Below, piece by piece: positions 40,184 to 49,789 of a stretch of DNA of 64,000 nt. Location: contig NZ_CP032125.1 of assembly GCF_003544895.1 (NCBI RefSeq), forward strand, positions 3,300,001 to 3,364,000, written 5' to 3'. The notes under the pieces are model-generated. The model was not told where the DNA came from. It saw only the letters and a program-made list of their open reading frames with translations, and did no database searches. Position 1 is the stretch's first letter; every line of letters starts with the position of its first letter. The translations under genes and the position numbers were made by a program. This stretch comes from Profundibacter amoris. GTDB taxonomy: Bacteria; Pseudomonadota; Alphaproteobacteria; Rhodobacterales; Rhodobacteraceae.

Positions 40184-40759
40184 ATGTGGACGTTTTGGGG
40201 TAGCGGGTTCGGGTGGGGCAGCGGCGGTTTGTCTTTCGATGCTGCGTGGCATGAATTCTTACCGGATATGACCGGACCTAACCCTGATTTTGAAGTCGAG
40301 GAGGTACTCAAGCTGAAGTCCCTCAAACTTTCGATTAACTTCAGTGCTGGAGGCGAACAGGCGGCTCGCAATGAGGTAGAAGCACAGTATCGATTTTTGG
40401 GAAAGAGTCTGGATGAGAGTAAGCTGCCTAAGTTTCAATCCTTGGTCTATTTAATTGAAGACCGTATCAGTCTGTGTGTTTACCTTTCCGACAACGAACT
40501 AACCGAACTGGTGAACAACTTTAAAGCGTTCGGCGCCTTGTCTGGCCCAAAGCATTATTGGGGGCGTCTGCGGTCGCAGGTCATTGCGGGCTCTCTGTCG
40601 ATCGGTGTTCAGCCAGAGGAAAAGCGTAGTTTCCTCGAAGGCAAGATTCCGGGGATAATACCATGGGATGCGCCAAGGATATCCTTCGTTTCGGGAACGG
40701 ACCTTCCCGCGGCGTCAGATAAAGGCTCAACCCTCACGGCGATGCGTCAGCAGTTCTAA
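40184..40759 (+). CDS. Hypothetical protein
   Basis: 191 residues, start ATG 40184 in an A+T-rich context with a weak ribosome site (GGTGATTAG). A Trp/Gly-rich N-terminus (MWTFWGSGFGWGSGGLSF) is followed by a soluble, mixed-charge body. No motif, no signal peptide, no family recognised. Codon use differs from the GC-rich neighbours. It may be a strain-specific gene. Confidence 0.5.
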   Translation: MWTFWGSGFGWGSGGLSFDAAWHEFLPDMTGPNPDFEVEEVLKLKSLKLSINFSAGGEQAARNEVEAQYRFLGKSLDESKLPKFQSLVYLIEDRISLCVYLSDNELTELVNNFKAFGALSGPKHYWGRLRSQVIAGSLSIGVQPEEKRSFLEGKIPGIIPWDAPRISFVSGTDLPAASDKGSTLTAMRQQF

Positions 40760-40915
40760 GTGCTTTAAGCCCCCCTTTTGTCACCAATTTAGGTGGATAT
40801 TTCTGAACGGTTGGTTCTGGGAAGCAGCCATTGGCGCAAATGCGGCAAACGGCAGCAAAGTCCGCATCGCCGACATTCGATGCCTAGGCTTCTGCATACG
40901 ACACGGTTGCGTATT

Positions 40916-42277
40916 TCAAAGCCGCTCGGTCAATAACCACACCCCGCCTTCGGGCCGTAATGTTAGGATCATCACCGGCTTCGGAACACGCCCCGCAACC
41001 GGAGTAAACCGGAACCGCGATAGCATTGTAGCCAGTATGATCACCGCCTCCTGTATTGCGAACCCCGCACCAATACACACCCGTGGACCGGCACCAAAGG
41101 GCAGGTAGGCAAAACGGTCAATCTGCGCAGGGTCGACAAAACGGTCGGGATCAAAGGCATCGGGGTTGTCCCACAGCAAATGATTGCGGTGCAGCGCATA
41201 GATCGGCAGCATCACGGTGTCCTTGGGCCGGATTTCGCGATCACACAACACATCCGCCGCTTGCGCTGTGCGCGATAGCATGGCGGCGGGGGGATACAGG
41301 CGCAGGGCTTCGTCGATGATCTGCCTGATGTAGGGCAGCGTGGGCAGGTCATCCACTGTTGCGGTGCGTCCGTTCAGAACTGATTGTGCCTCGTCCCTTG
41401 CGCGGTCCTGCACACGCTGATCAAAGGCGCAAAGGTATAGCGCCCAGGCCAGCGTCAGGGCCGTGGTTTCATGGCCCGCAACAATGAATGTCAGCAGGTT
41501 GTCACGCAATTCGGCGGTGTTCATCCGGCGTTTTGTGTCTGGGTCTTCGCCGGACAACAGCAGGTCCAGCAAATCTGGGATGTCGTGTTTGTCCGAATGT
41601 GCGCGGTTCTCGATTGCCCGGTCGGCCACCTGCTTCATCTGCCTTAACGCGCCCGAGGACATCAGCCGCGACGGGCGCGGCACCCACGAGGGCACACCCA
41701 GAATATCCAGCAGAGAAATCTTGGCGGTCTGGTCTATGTAGCTGTCAATCGCCTTGTGAATCGCCGCGCGGTCAAATCCTTCGTCACCGGAGAAGGTAAC
41801 GTCGGAAATCACCTCGAAGGTGGTCATCGTCATTTCGTCAAACATATCGACAGCGCCACCTTGGGCCTTGTCCAGCCTATCGCAGGCGTGCTCGGCCGCA
41901 AGGCTCATCACGGGGGCCAGATTGCCGATATTGCGGGGCGAAAACGCAGGCGCGGCGGCGCGGCGTTGCCAATGCCAATGCGCCCCTTCGGCAATGAACA
42001 GGCTGTCCCCGATTGCCGGACGCAGGATGTTTTTGGTCACATCCGATTTCGGATAATTCCGCAGCCCGTCCTTCAGGATATGCCGCAGCGCATCCGGATC
42101 CATCACCATATGCCAGCGCTTGCCGGTTTTCCCCGAAACCATCGGCTGGCGGGTGGCAAGATCGGGCAGGATTTCCAGCACATTGCGGCGTGCGGCAGCA
42201 AGCGAACGGAAAATCCCCCAGGGTTCGGTCACCAATGGAACCTTGACGGGAATAGAGGGGGTAGATTGGGGCATCAT
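40916..42277 (-). CDS. Cytochrome P450
   Basis: 453 residues from ATG 42277. I-helix AGHETTA, ExxR in IIDEALRLYPP, and heme-binding FGAGPRVCIGAGFA with the axial Cys. Length and the KYPKSD-like NYPKSD segment point to the bacterial CYP group with fatty-acid or terpene-type substrates; which cannot be said. No ferredoxin or reductase gene is adjacent, so electrons must come from elsewhere. Divergent from a lipoprotein gene with 102 bp between starts. Confidence 0.92.
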   Translation of the reverse strand: MMPQSTPSIPVKVPLVTEPWGIFRSLAAARRNVLEILPDLATRQPMVSGKTGKRWHMVMDPDALRHILKDGLRNYPKSDVTKNILRPAIGDSLFIAEGAHWHWQRRAAAPAFSPRNIGNLAPVMSLAAEHACDRLDKAQGGAVDMFDEMTMTTFEVISDVTFSGDEGFDRAAIHKAIDSYIDQTAKISLLDILGVPSWVPRPSRLMSSGALRQMKQVADRAIENRAHSDKHDIPDLLDLLLSGEDPDTKRRMNTAELRDNLLTFIVAGHETTALTLAWALYLCAFDQRVQDRARDEAQSVLNGRTATVDDLPTLPYIRQIIDEALRLYPPAAMLSRTAQAADVLCDREIRPKDTVMLPIYALHRNHLLWDNPDAFDPDRFVDPAQIDRFAYLPFGAGPRVCIGAGFAIQEAVIILATMLSRFRFTPVAGRVPKPVMILTLRPEGGVWLLTERL

Positions 42278-42379
42278 AGCCACAAGTATAGTGTGATGCA
42301 CGGGTTTGGCAATTCGCCAAGATTGCGCAACGCAGCTTGCTGATGTATCCCGAACAGGTTGCTGGAAGGGATTCTTTGA

Positions 42380-42982
42380 ATGACGTTTGTTTCTACGATG
42401 CGAATTACTGTTTTGACATTTATTCTGGGTCTGCTGGCCGCCTGTGGCACACCGACCGGTGAAAAGGAACCGCCCCTGCCGATGGGGGATTTCCTGCTGG
42501 GCCATAATATTGTCATTGCCGATGATGCGCAGGCTGGCCCCTTGTCGCGCAAGGCCGATCCCGATGATTGGGAAGCCGCATTAAAAGAAGCCATCAATGA
42601 CCGTCTGGGCGACTATAACGGAGATCACTATTTCCACATCGGTACACATGTAGATGCCTATGTTCTGGCGGTTCCCGGCGTGCCGATGGTGGCAACACCG
42701 AAATCCGTGCTGATCATCAGCGTAAATGTCTTTGACGACAGGACCGGCAAAAGGCTTACAGACAAACCCAAACAATTAACGGTGTTTGAACGGTCGGAAA
42801 AAAGCACCTTTATCATTGGTTCTGGAATACGGAATTCCAAAGCTGTGCAAATGCGCAACCTGTCGCGTAATGCAGCGCGTCTGATCCAGAGGTATTTGCT
42901 GGAAAACCCCGAATGGTTCGGCCTGCCCCCGCGCGTTGTGCGCGAAGTCGATGATCCGGCTGCGGCAGCCAGCAACAATTAG
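42380..42982 (+). CDS. Putative lipoprotein
   Basis: 200 residues. Signal sequence with lipobox LLAACG (Cys at residue 22 from ATG 42380; GGAAGGGA upstream; ATG 42398 is an alternative). A soluble domain follows: DWEAALKEAINDRLGDYNGD, VSVNVFDDRTGKRL-like and a C-terminal EWFGLPPRVV. Resembles roseobacter proteins of unknown role. Exported and lipid-anchored, likely outer membrane. Confidence 0.72.
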   Translation: MTFVSTMRITVLTFILGLLAACGTPTGEKEPPLPMGDFLLGHNIVIADDAQAGPLSRKADPDDWEAALKEAINDRLGDYNGDHYFHIGTHVDAYVLAVPGVPMVATPKSVLIISVNVFDDRTGKRLTDKPKQLTVFERSEKSTFIIGSGIRNSKAVQMRNLSRNAARLIQRYLLENPEWFGLPPRVVREVDDPAAAASNN

Positions 42983-43138
42983 GGCGTCAGGATCAGCATG
43001 GCCCTGCCATCTGTGACCGAAAACAGCCGCCCCTTGCAAACCTGCAATCAGACACTTGATTTCAGGACACAAACTCAATAAATCCCCGCTTTATATGAAC
43101 TGGGCCACCTGGCCCCCCAATTACGAGGCGCCAAACCC

Positions 43139-44314
<1,176 letters not shown>

Positions 44315-44336
44315 TCCAACGATACATAACACAATT

Positions 44337-44366
44337 AAAAGGCTGCCATTTTTGGTGGCCTTTTTT
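44337..44366 (+). terminator. Rho-independent terminator after tuf
   Basis: 12-bp stem AAAAGGCTGCCA / TGGTGGCC-TTTT with two G-U pairs, loop TTTT, then a run of T. Twenty-two bp after the tuf stop. Confidence 0.85.
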
Positions 44367-44423
44367 AATGCCTTAAATACATTTATGGTAGAAGATCATA
44401 GTATCGCTTAATTGGATCATTGC

Positions 44424-45572
44424 ATGAATATTTCATATACTACTGCCTGGCGTATTTCGTATTTATCTATTTTGGCAATGATCATCACCCGAATGGCCCC
44501 ACCGTTATCCTGGGCGCAAACACAGTTTCTATTTTCGTATGAAGCCGGATTTCAGCGACGCGCATTGCTGGGTGAATTACTGGTATGGATTTTCCCTCAT
44601 GGTCTTACCGAGAAAAACACATATGTAATAGCCGCAGTCATAACACTTACCACTGTGGCTGTTTTGTTTTCCTATTTATCGTCAAGCTACTCTCGATTGG
44701 AAAATGGTGGCGTATTACTTGTATTGTTTTCTTTCTCTGCCGGGCTTGGAACCCTTATCGGAGACACAGGGTATCTGGATGGAATCCTGTTGATACTGGC
44801 GATATTATCATTGATCATTACGATGGATTCCGTGGCGCGTGTTGCTGTTGCATCGCTTGTTTGTATCGTCGGGGCGATGTTTCATGAAAACATGTTGCCC
44901 TTTTTTGTGCCGCTGGTGATGTTGAATATCTGGTTGCAAAATGACACCCGGCCAATGCTTCAAAGAACAATGCTTACCGCTCTTCCGCTGGTGGCAACGT
45001 CCATAGCGGTTGCACTGTTTTTTGCATATGGCACCCATTCATATGATGTTGCCGATAGTTTGCTTCGCCTGATGCAGTCCAGAAGTCTCGATTTCGATAT
45101 TCGCATCGACACGCTGGAACCAATGATAGACTTTCCAGACGGGGTTGAACGGCATTTGGATTCGGTTTGGACAAAGTGGTATTATACCTTCCAGCTTGTG
45201 GTTTTCGGGGCTGCTGGCTTGGTGCTATTACTGGCGTTTTTCTGGATTCTTAATCGACCAATTGCGCATCGCCCAATTCTGGATCGCGCTTTTATTATAT
45301 TGGCAATTATCAGCCCGATCAGCCTGTTGTTCGTTGCTTTTGATATTTCGAGATTTATCGCGATTGCATTGCTGAACGTATTCATTGCAATTGCCATATT
45401 GTCTCGTCTGGATCAGACGTTTCGGGAGAAATTACCCAAGGCAATAACGCCAACGGTTCTGATTGCCTTGATGGTACTTCAAAGCCACATTGCATTGCGG
45501 GATCTGAATGTTCGGGGTCATTACATAACCACTTTTCCGGGCGTGTTGATGCTGCAAAAGTCTTGGTTTTAG
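44424..45572 (+). CDS. Polytopic membrane protein of unknown function
   Basis: 382 residues from ATG 44424 (a TTG four codons earlier is possible). About ten hydrophobic segments and few soluble loops; one longer loop near residues 205-240 (RSLDFDIRIDTLEPMIDF). The layout resembles EpsG/Wzy-like or DUF-type glycan membrane proteins, but no motif proves it. A+T-rich relative to the chromosome, lying directly after a strong terminator, so it has its own promoter. Possibly acquired. No enzyme activity assigned. Confidence 0.7.
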   Translation: MNISYTTAWRISYLSILAMIITRMAPPLSWAQTQFLFSYEAGFQRRALLGELLVWIFPHGLTEKNTYVIAAVITLTTVAVLFSYLSSSYSRLENGGVLLVLFSFSAGLGTLIGDTGYLDGILLILAILSLIITMDSVARVAVASLVCIVGAMFHENMLPFFVPLVMLNIWLQNDTRPMLQRTMLTALPLVATSIAVALFFAYGTHSYDVADSLLRLMQSRSLDFDIRIDTLEPMIDFPDGVERHLDSVWTKWYYTFQLVVFGAAGLVLLLAFFWILNRPIAHRPILDRAFIILAIISPISLLFVAFDISRFIAIALLNVFIAIAILSRLDQTFREKLPKAITPTVLIALMVLQSHIALRDLNVRGHYITTFPGVLMLQKSWF

Positions 45573-45617
45573 AGGCTATTACATGGCCTGCAACGGGATT
45601 ATTGGCTAATTCAATGA

Positions 45618-45812
45618 CTAGTCAACAACCTTGCAGCCCGTCCCGCCGATCCCGTCATCGGTATCAGTCGGGGTGCAATCCGATTTAAGGCTTCCGGCAA
45701 CCGGTTCAACAGAAGCGGGTTCTTCGATAACAACGGCTTCTTCAACGGCTTCATAAGTTGTGCATGCTGTCAGGCCCAGTGCCAGCACGATCGCCCCAAT
45801 AATCCGTTTCAT
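45618..45812 (-). CDS. Small lipoprotein
   Basis: 64 residues. Signal and lipobox LGLTACTT (Cys17), then an acidic/Val-rich segment (EEAVVIEEPASVEPVAG) and two C-terminal Cys in a Gly/Asp-rich tail (SDCTPTDTDDGIGGTGC). The stop of the DUF6502 gene lies 4 bp inside it (ATGA), so the two are co-expressed. The segment resembles the start of the mature VWA lipoprotein at 46647. Function unknown. Confidence 0.72.
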   Translation of the reverse strand: MKRIIGAIVLALGLTACTTYEAVEEAVVIEEPASVEPVAGSLKSDCTPTDTDDGIGGTGCKVVD

Positions 45813-46567
45813 GAATCACCCTCTGTCGTCCGGTAAAAATATCCGCCTGCCCTGAACCTATCCTTTGCATCACCGGATGACAATTTATTCATTGCCGCCG
45901 CTTTTCGCCCCAGTCGTTCCAGCAGTTCCATTTGCCCCGCGTCAAACTCGGCCTTCAGTTCGGCGACCTGTTCGGACGTTAGATGCGTGTAATGCACCGC
46001 GCGTTCAAAATGCGGTGGCTGGTGCCCCAACACATTGTCAGTCGCCGCATTCAGGTGATCACCGATATTATTCGCCAGATAGGTCAACTGGTCCTCGGAC
46101 CCCGCCAGCGGCTGATACGAGGGTTGCATCAGGCGCACTGTCTGGTCGGCATCGTTAACCTCGATGGTTCCGGTTTCGACCAGCGTGTCCAGCATGGTGC
46201 GTGCATGGACATCACGGCGCACATTGCGCGCCAATGCCTCGAATGACGGCTCAGGGCCGTTTTTGGGCAGGTCCAGAGGTTTGCCATCCGGGGCATAGGT
46301 TGCCTCGGTCTGCCACAAGGCCACAAGACGCGACAGATGGGTGGGTTTGGACGGCTTGGGCCGGAAATCACGCAGGCGGGCGATGTCGCGGCGCTGAAGG
46401 CCGGTCAGCACAGACAGGCGGCTGTCGGTGACTTTGCCATTTGCCATCCACCGGGCTGCATTGATGTAATGCAGTTTCATCCGCTCGGCAAATTCTGGGA
46501 ACAGGATACCCCGCGCAACGGTCAGGCGGGCAAAGGCGGCAAACAGGGGATCAAGCAGATTTATCAT
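45809..46567 (-). CDS. DUF6502-like protein
   Basis: 252 residues from ATG 46567; earlier ATG-like codons extend into the operator sites. Central sequence AFARLTVARGILFPEFAERM and LTGLQRRDIARLRDFR suggest a helical N-terminal domain that could be DNA-binding (winged or HTH-like). The rest is helical with a C-terminal LERLGRKAAAMNKLSSGD. I recall the family as DUF6502, of unknown function. An 18-bp palindrome abuts its start codon and no ribosome site is visible, so a leaderless mRNA is possible. Confidence 0.65.
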   Translation of the reverse strand: MINLLDPLFAAFARLTVARGILFPEFAERMKLHYINAARWMANGKVTDSRLSVLTGLQRRDIARLRDFRPKPSKPTHLSRLVALWQTEATYAPDGKPLDLPKNGPEPSFEALARNVRRDVHARTMLDTLVETGTIEVNDADQTVRLMQPSYQPLAGSEDQLTYLANNIGDHLNAATDNVLGHQPPHFERAVHYTHLTSEQVAELKAEFDAGQMELLERLGRKAAAMNKLSSGDAKDRFRAGGYFYRTTEGDS

Positions 46568-46585
46568 AATGTGTAATATACACAT
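46568..46585. promoter_or_regulatory. Operator-like site 1 (DUF6502 side)
   Basis: AATGTGTAATATACACAT; the arms ATGTGTA and TACACAT are perfect inverses around ATA. It matches the reverse complement of the site at 46615 in 15 of 18 positions. It touches the DUF6502 start codon. Confidence 0.6.
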
Positions 46586-46614
46586 ATTAATTGACACCGC
46601 AAGAGATTTACGTT

Positions 46615-46632
46615 ATGTGCGTTTTACACATT
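46615..46632. promoter_or_regulatory. Operator-like site 2 (VWA side)
   Basis: ATGTGCGTTTTACACATT, i.e. AATGTGTAAAACGCACAT on the minus strand, 15 of 18 identical to site 1. It ends 14 bp before the VWA gene ATG. The pair brackets the divergent promoter region of 79 bp. Confidence 0.6.
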
Positions 46633-46646
46633 AACGGAGAAGCCCG

Positions 46647-47978
46647 ATGTTACATGCCCGATATCCATTACATTTCCCTCCGAAATGGCGCGCGTTATTG
46701 CGGCCAGCCGCCGGCATTTCAGCATTATTTCTAGCCGCCTGTAGCCCTGCAGTTTACGAAGAAGCAATGATAGCAGAACCGGTTGTTGTCGAGGATGCGG
46801 CCGGTGTTATCGTAGCCCCTTCCCCTGCACCTGCGGCGGCAAAGGTCGTAACGACCATGCCGCGTTACAAACCCGCCACACGAACCCCGCGCAGGGGCGT
46901 TATCACAGCCGGTGATATTGACGACACGCTGAACTATGGCGCCTTTCAACGCTATCTGGCCAAGGCCCGCCGCACCACCCACCTGCCCGCCGCCAACCTG
47001 TCAAAACCTGTTCTGGCGCAACTGGTAGGTTCAAATGGCAAACCCGCCCCCGGCGTGCGCATTACCCTGCGCAGACCAGGTGCGGCGGACCCGTTTTACA
47101 GCGGTTATTCCGGCGTGGATGGCAACATCACCGTGTTCCCGACTGTGCTGGGCGCAGGCCGATTGAATGCGGTCGAACTGCGGGCCTTCCCTGATGGGCA
47201 GGGGCAAGCATTTACCACGCGCATCACCACATCGGGCGGGCGCAAACATATCGCGCTGCCCTTTGCGGGTGAATGGAAGCCCGAATTCCTTGATCTGGCC
47301 TTTGTGGTGGATACCACCGGCAGCATGGGGGATGAACTGGAATGGCTGACCCGCGAGTTACGCGGTATCGTGGGGGCCGCCCGACGCAGTGCGCCCGGGG
47401 TTAGCATCCGCTATGGCCTGATCGTTTACCGCGACAATGGCGACGAATACGTTGTACGCAATTACGGTTTTACCAATCGCCAGTCGCAAATGGTGGCGTG
47501 GCTGCGCAAACAGCAGGCGAATGGTGGCGGGGACTACCCCGAGGCCGCCGCTACCGCGCTAATGGCCGGTGCATCGCTTGACTGGCGCCGCGGCAAAGGC
47601 GAACGGTTGATGTTCCACATCGCTGACGCCCCGCCCCATGACAGCGACGCCCGCACCTATCTGGCCGCAGCACAGCAAGCCGCCAGAAAAGGTGTGCAGA
47701 TCTTCGGGCTGGGGGCCAGCGGTGTTGCGGCTGAATCCGAATACCTGATGCGTCAGGCGGCGGTTCAGACCAACGGGCGCTACCTGTTCCTGACCGATGA
47801 CAGCGGGGTTGGGTATGGCCATGCGGAACCCACCATCTCATGTTACCGCGTCACCAAATTGCGAGACCTGATGGTACGGGTGTTGCGCAGCGAACTAAGC
47901 GGTCACCGGATCGAGGCACCGGCCAATGCCGTCATCCGCACCGTTGGCAGCTATCACAACGGCGTCTGCCAAAACTGA
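46647..47978 (+). CDS. VWA-domain lipoprotein
   Basis: 443 residues. Signal with lipobox LFLAACS (Cys32). After an acidic linker and Pro/Ala-rich stretch, residues ~115-200 form a beta domain, then a VWA domain with MIDAS DTTGSMGDELEW and a second metal residue in YRDNGDEY. A C-terminal segment DLMVRVLRSELSGHRIEAP follows. It should sit on the outer or inner membrane facing the periplasm, binding a partner protein through the VWA domain. The partner is unknown. Divergent from DUF6502 with shared operators. Confidence 0.87.
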   Translation: MLHARYPLHFPPKWRALLRPAAGISALFLAACSPAVYEEAMIAEPVVVEDAAGVIVAPSPAPAAAKVVTTMPRYKPATRTPRRGVITAGDIDDTLNYGAFQRYLAKARRTTHLPAANLSKPVLAQLVGSNGKPAPGVRITLRRPGAADPFYSGYSGVDGNITVFPTVLGAGRLNAVELRAFPDGQGQAFTTRITTSGGRKHIALPFAGEWKPEFLDLAFVVDTTGSMGDELEWLTRELRGIVGAARRSAPGVSIRYGLIVYRDNGDEYVVRNYGFTNRQSQMVAWLRKQQANGGGDYPEAAATALMAGASLDWRRGKGERLMFHIADAPPHDSDARTYLAAAQQAARKGVQIFGLGASGVAAESEYLMRQAAVQTNGRYLFLTDDSGVGYGHAEPTISCYRVTKLRDLMVRVLRSELSGHRIEAPANAVIRTVGSYHNGVCQN

Positions 47979-47996
47979 TTCATTGCCGAACGAATC

Positions 47997-48025
47997 AAAG
48001 GCCGCACCATAACGGGGCGGCCTTT
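47997..48025 (+). terminator. Terminator after the VWA gene
   Basis: AAAGGCCGC / GCGGCCTTT, 9-bp perfect stem and 11-nt loop, 19 bp past the stop. The arm end supplies TTT only, so strength is moderate. Confidence 0.65.
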
Positions 48026-48057
48026 GGCGTTCGCAAGTGGTGGGTGGGTCGTTGCGG

Positions 48058-48306
48058 TTAATTCCAATACAGCCCGTTCGTGTCTTGCGTAACCAGTCCG
48101 GCCCGCAGGCGTTTGCTGCCTTCACTGTCATTGCTGTTGATAATATCCATCAGTTTTGAAAACTGGACATCGGACAGCATGTGAACATCTGCCAATGGCG
48201 CGTAGCGATTGATCAACGCCATTTCGGCATCGGTGGGCGCCATCGCAAAGGCAGATGAAGCAAGGGTCGTCAGGGCGATTGTTGCGGCAGTAAGGATGCG
48301 TTTCAT
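48058..48306 (-). CDS. Small secreted protein
   Basis: 82 residues. Signal peptide MKRILTAATIALTTLASSAFA with a cleavable Ala-x-Ala, then a short mature chain (DAEMALINRYAPLADVHMLS; FSKLMDIINSNDSEGSKRLR). Probably periplasmic. No family recognised. Convergent with the VWA gene. Confidence 0.65.
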   Translation of the reverse strand: MKRILTAATIALTTLASSAFAMAPTDAEMALINRYAPLADVHMLSDVQFSKLMDIINSNDSEGSKRLRAGLVTQDTNGLYWN

Positions 48307-48765
48307 ATCGTGTTCCTTTTCATGGTTGGTGTCGGGTTAAACAGTTGGCCTGTTGATACATCCAAGCTAGGAACGTGCCTGTCATAAGGGAAATCACATC
48401 GCGGACACGCCGACTCACGGCAATTTGGACTTGAAACCTGAAATGGCGACTTGCGGGTCAAAACCGCTGCCGTATTGCGCAAACAAATCCCAACTGTTTC
48501 AAGGCGATACCGGCAAACACATAACCTCCGCTTTATGTTCCCACTATGTGAACCTTGCCATAATCGCGCTATGACACATTAAAGTGTCGTCACAGGGCTG
48601 TGTTGGCCCCGGCTTTTCACCTCACCCGATAATGAGCCATGCCAACCGCACAATGCCGCCCGCGTGAAATGCAGGCAAATTGGCGCCAGTGTCGGGATAT
48701 TCCGATTCTTTACGCATAGCCCCTTGATTCCCCCCCATATGTGCCGTAATCCCTGCAACGGTCCT
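48307..48765. other. Intergenic stretch before tRNA-Trp
   Basis: 459 bp, no credible gene. Holds a GACAC-N6-GTGTC inverted repeat at 48573-48588 and, near its end, a plausible tRNA promoter (TTGATT at 48724-48729 with TAATCC at 48747-48752). Confidence 0.5.
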
Positions 48766-48841
48766 AGGGGTTTAGCTCAGTTGGTAGAGCATCGGTCTCC
48801 AAAACCGAGGGTCGTGGGTTCGAGTCCCTCAGCCCCTGCCA
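48766..48841 (+). tRNA. tRNA-Trp (anticodon CCA)
   Basis: 76 nt with encoded CCA. Acceptor AGGGGTT / AGCCCCT, D-arm TAGCTCAGTTGGTAGAG, anticodon stem TCGGT/ACCGA around CTCCAAA, and TPsiC arm GTGGGTTCGAGTCCC. Anticodon CCA reads UGG. Confidence 0.97.
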
Positions 48842-48890
48842 GGACCACTTTTTCAATTTGATGAATGGTAATACACCAACCGTGACCGGA

Positions 48891-49787
48891 TCAGGCCCCG
48901 ACCATGCGGTGTCCGGCCTGCCCGTGCCAGAATCCGTTTACAAACGGGGCCGGTATGTCCAGCGCATCCAGTTGCGCGCGTCCGTCCTGTGCATTGGTTT
49001 CACCATCCAGAACCGCACGGAAAATTTCGGCAACGGCGACCATATCCACCGTATGCGGGCTTAGGCGGAAATGGGTTACGCCCATATCCTGCAAATCCTG
49101 CAATTCGCCGATCAGGTTCAGATAGCTGTGCGATAGCGTCTGGATTCCGTTCACCGACAGGAATTCCTGATTATCCAGCGTGTTCAGCGGCATCCCGTCC
49201 GGATCCTGCTCGCAAACAAACTGGCAGTTGTCCTTGATCCGCCCGTGTGCCCGCGCGTGGTAACAGCGTGCCGACAGGGCCAGCGACAGACGGCCAAACA
49301 CCTGTACCTCGGTGGTTGCGCCCAGCTCTTTGGCCTTGGCCGCCAGTATTGCAACCGAATCCCGTGGCAATTCCGGTGGCAGACTGAAATGGACGGCGCC
49401 GCGTGCCGCCAGATAGGCCATCGTATCCTCGTTATAGACATTCATCAGCGGGCCAACGCGGTAGGATTTGTCATTCAGGTGCCACAACGCGGCGCTGTCA
49501 TTGATTTCCAGCGGGAAATCCTCAAGCGCGCAAAAACCGGCGATCATATGGCGTTCGCGTTTCAGCATCACCTCGGCCAATGTCGAAAACACAACCTGTT
49601 TGCCTGCTTTGGTCAGTGCGTCGGCCACCTCGTCATAATGCTTTTCGAAAAACGGGGCGCGTTTGGAACAGACCACTTCGCCCAGATAGACATCATCCAC
49701 CGGCGCATCCGCAATCCGGTGATAAAAGGCCAGCTTGTCTTCGGCGCTCCAGTGAAACAGGATCGGCGCCATTGTCAGTTTGCTCAT
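48891..49787 (-). CDS. ubiV: UbiV, U32-family protein for O2-independent ubiquinone synthesis
   Basis: 298 residues from ATG 49787. U32 peptidase-like fold with 4Fe-4S ligands Cys in GEVVCSKRAPF and the triad CYHARAHGRIKDNC-x3-C, whose spacing (12 then 3 residues) equals that of E. coli UbiV. With UbiU it hydroxylates the ubiquinone ring without oxygen, using prephenate. It starts 2 bp after ubiU. YhbV/YhbU are old names. The start at 49799 is possible but lies inside ubiU. Confidence 0.93.
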   Translation of the reverse strand: MSKLTMAPILFHWSAEDKLAFYHRIADAPVDDVYLGEVVCSKRAPFFEKHYDEVADALTKAGKQVVFSTLAEVMLKRERHMIAGFCALEDFPLEINDSAALWHLNDKSYRVGPLMNVYNEDTMAYLAARGAVHFSLPPELPRDSVAILAAKAKELGATTEVQVFGRLSLALSARCYHARAHGRIKDNCQFVCEQDPDGMPLNTLDNQEFLSVNGIQTLSHSYLNLIGELQDLQDMGVTHFRLSPHTVDMVAVAEIFRAVLDGETNAQDGRAQLDALDIPAPFVNGFWHGQAGHRMVGA

Positions 49788-49789
49788 TG

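Noticed and set aside
48573-48588. GACAC-N6-GTGTC repeat as a regulatory site
   Set aside because: Only five-base arms; too short to claim without a neighbour gene.
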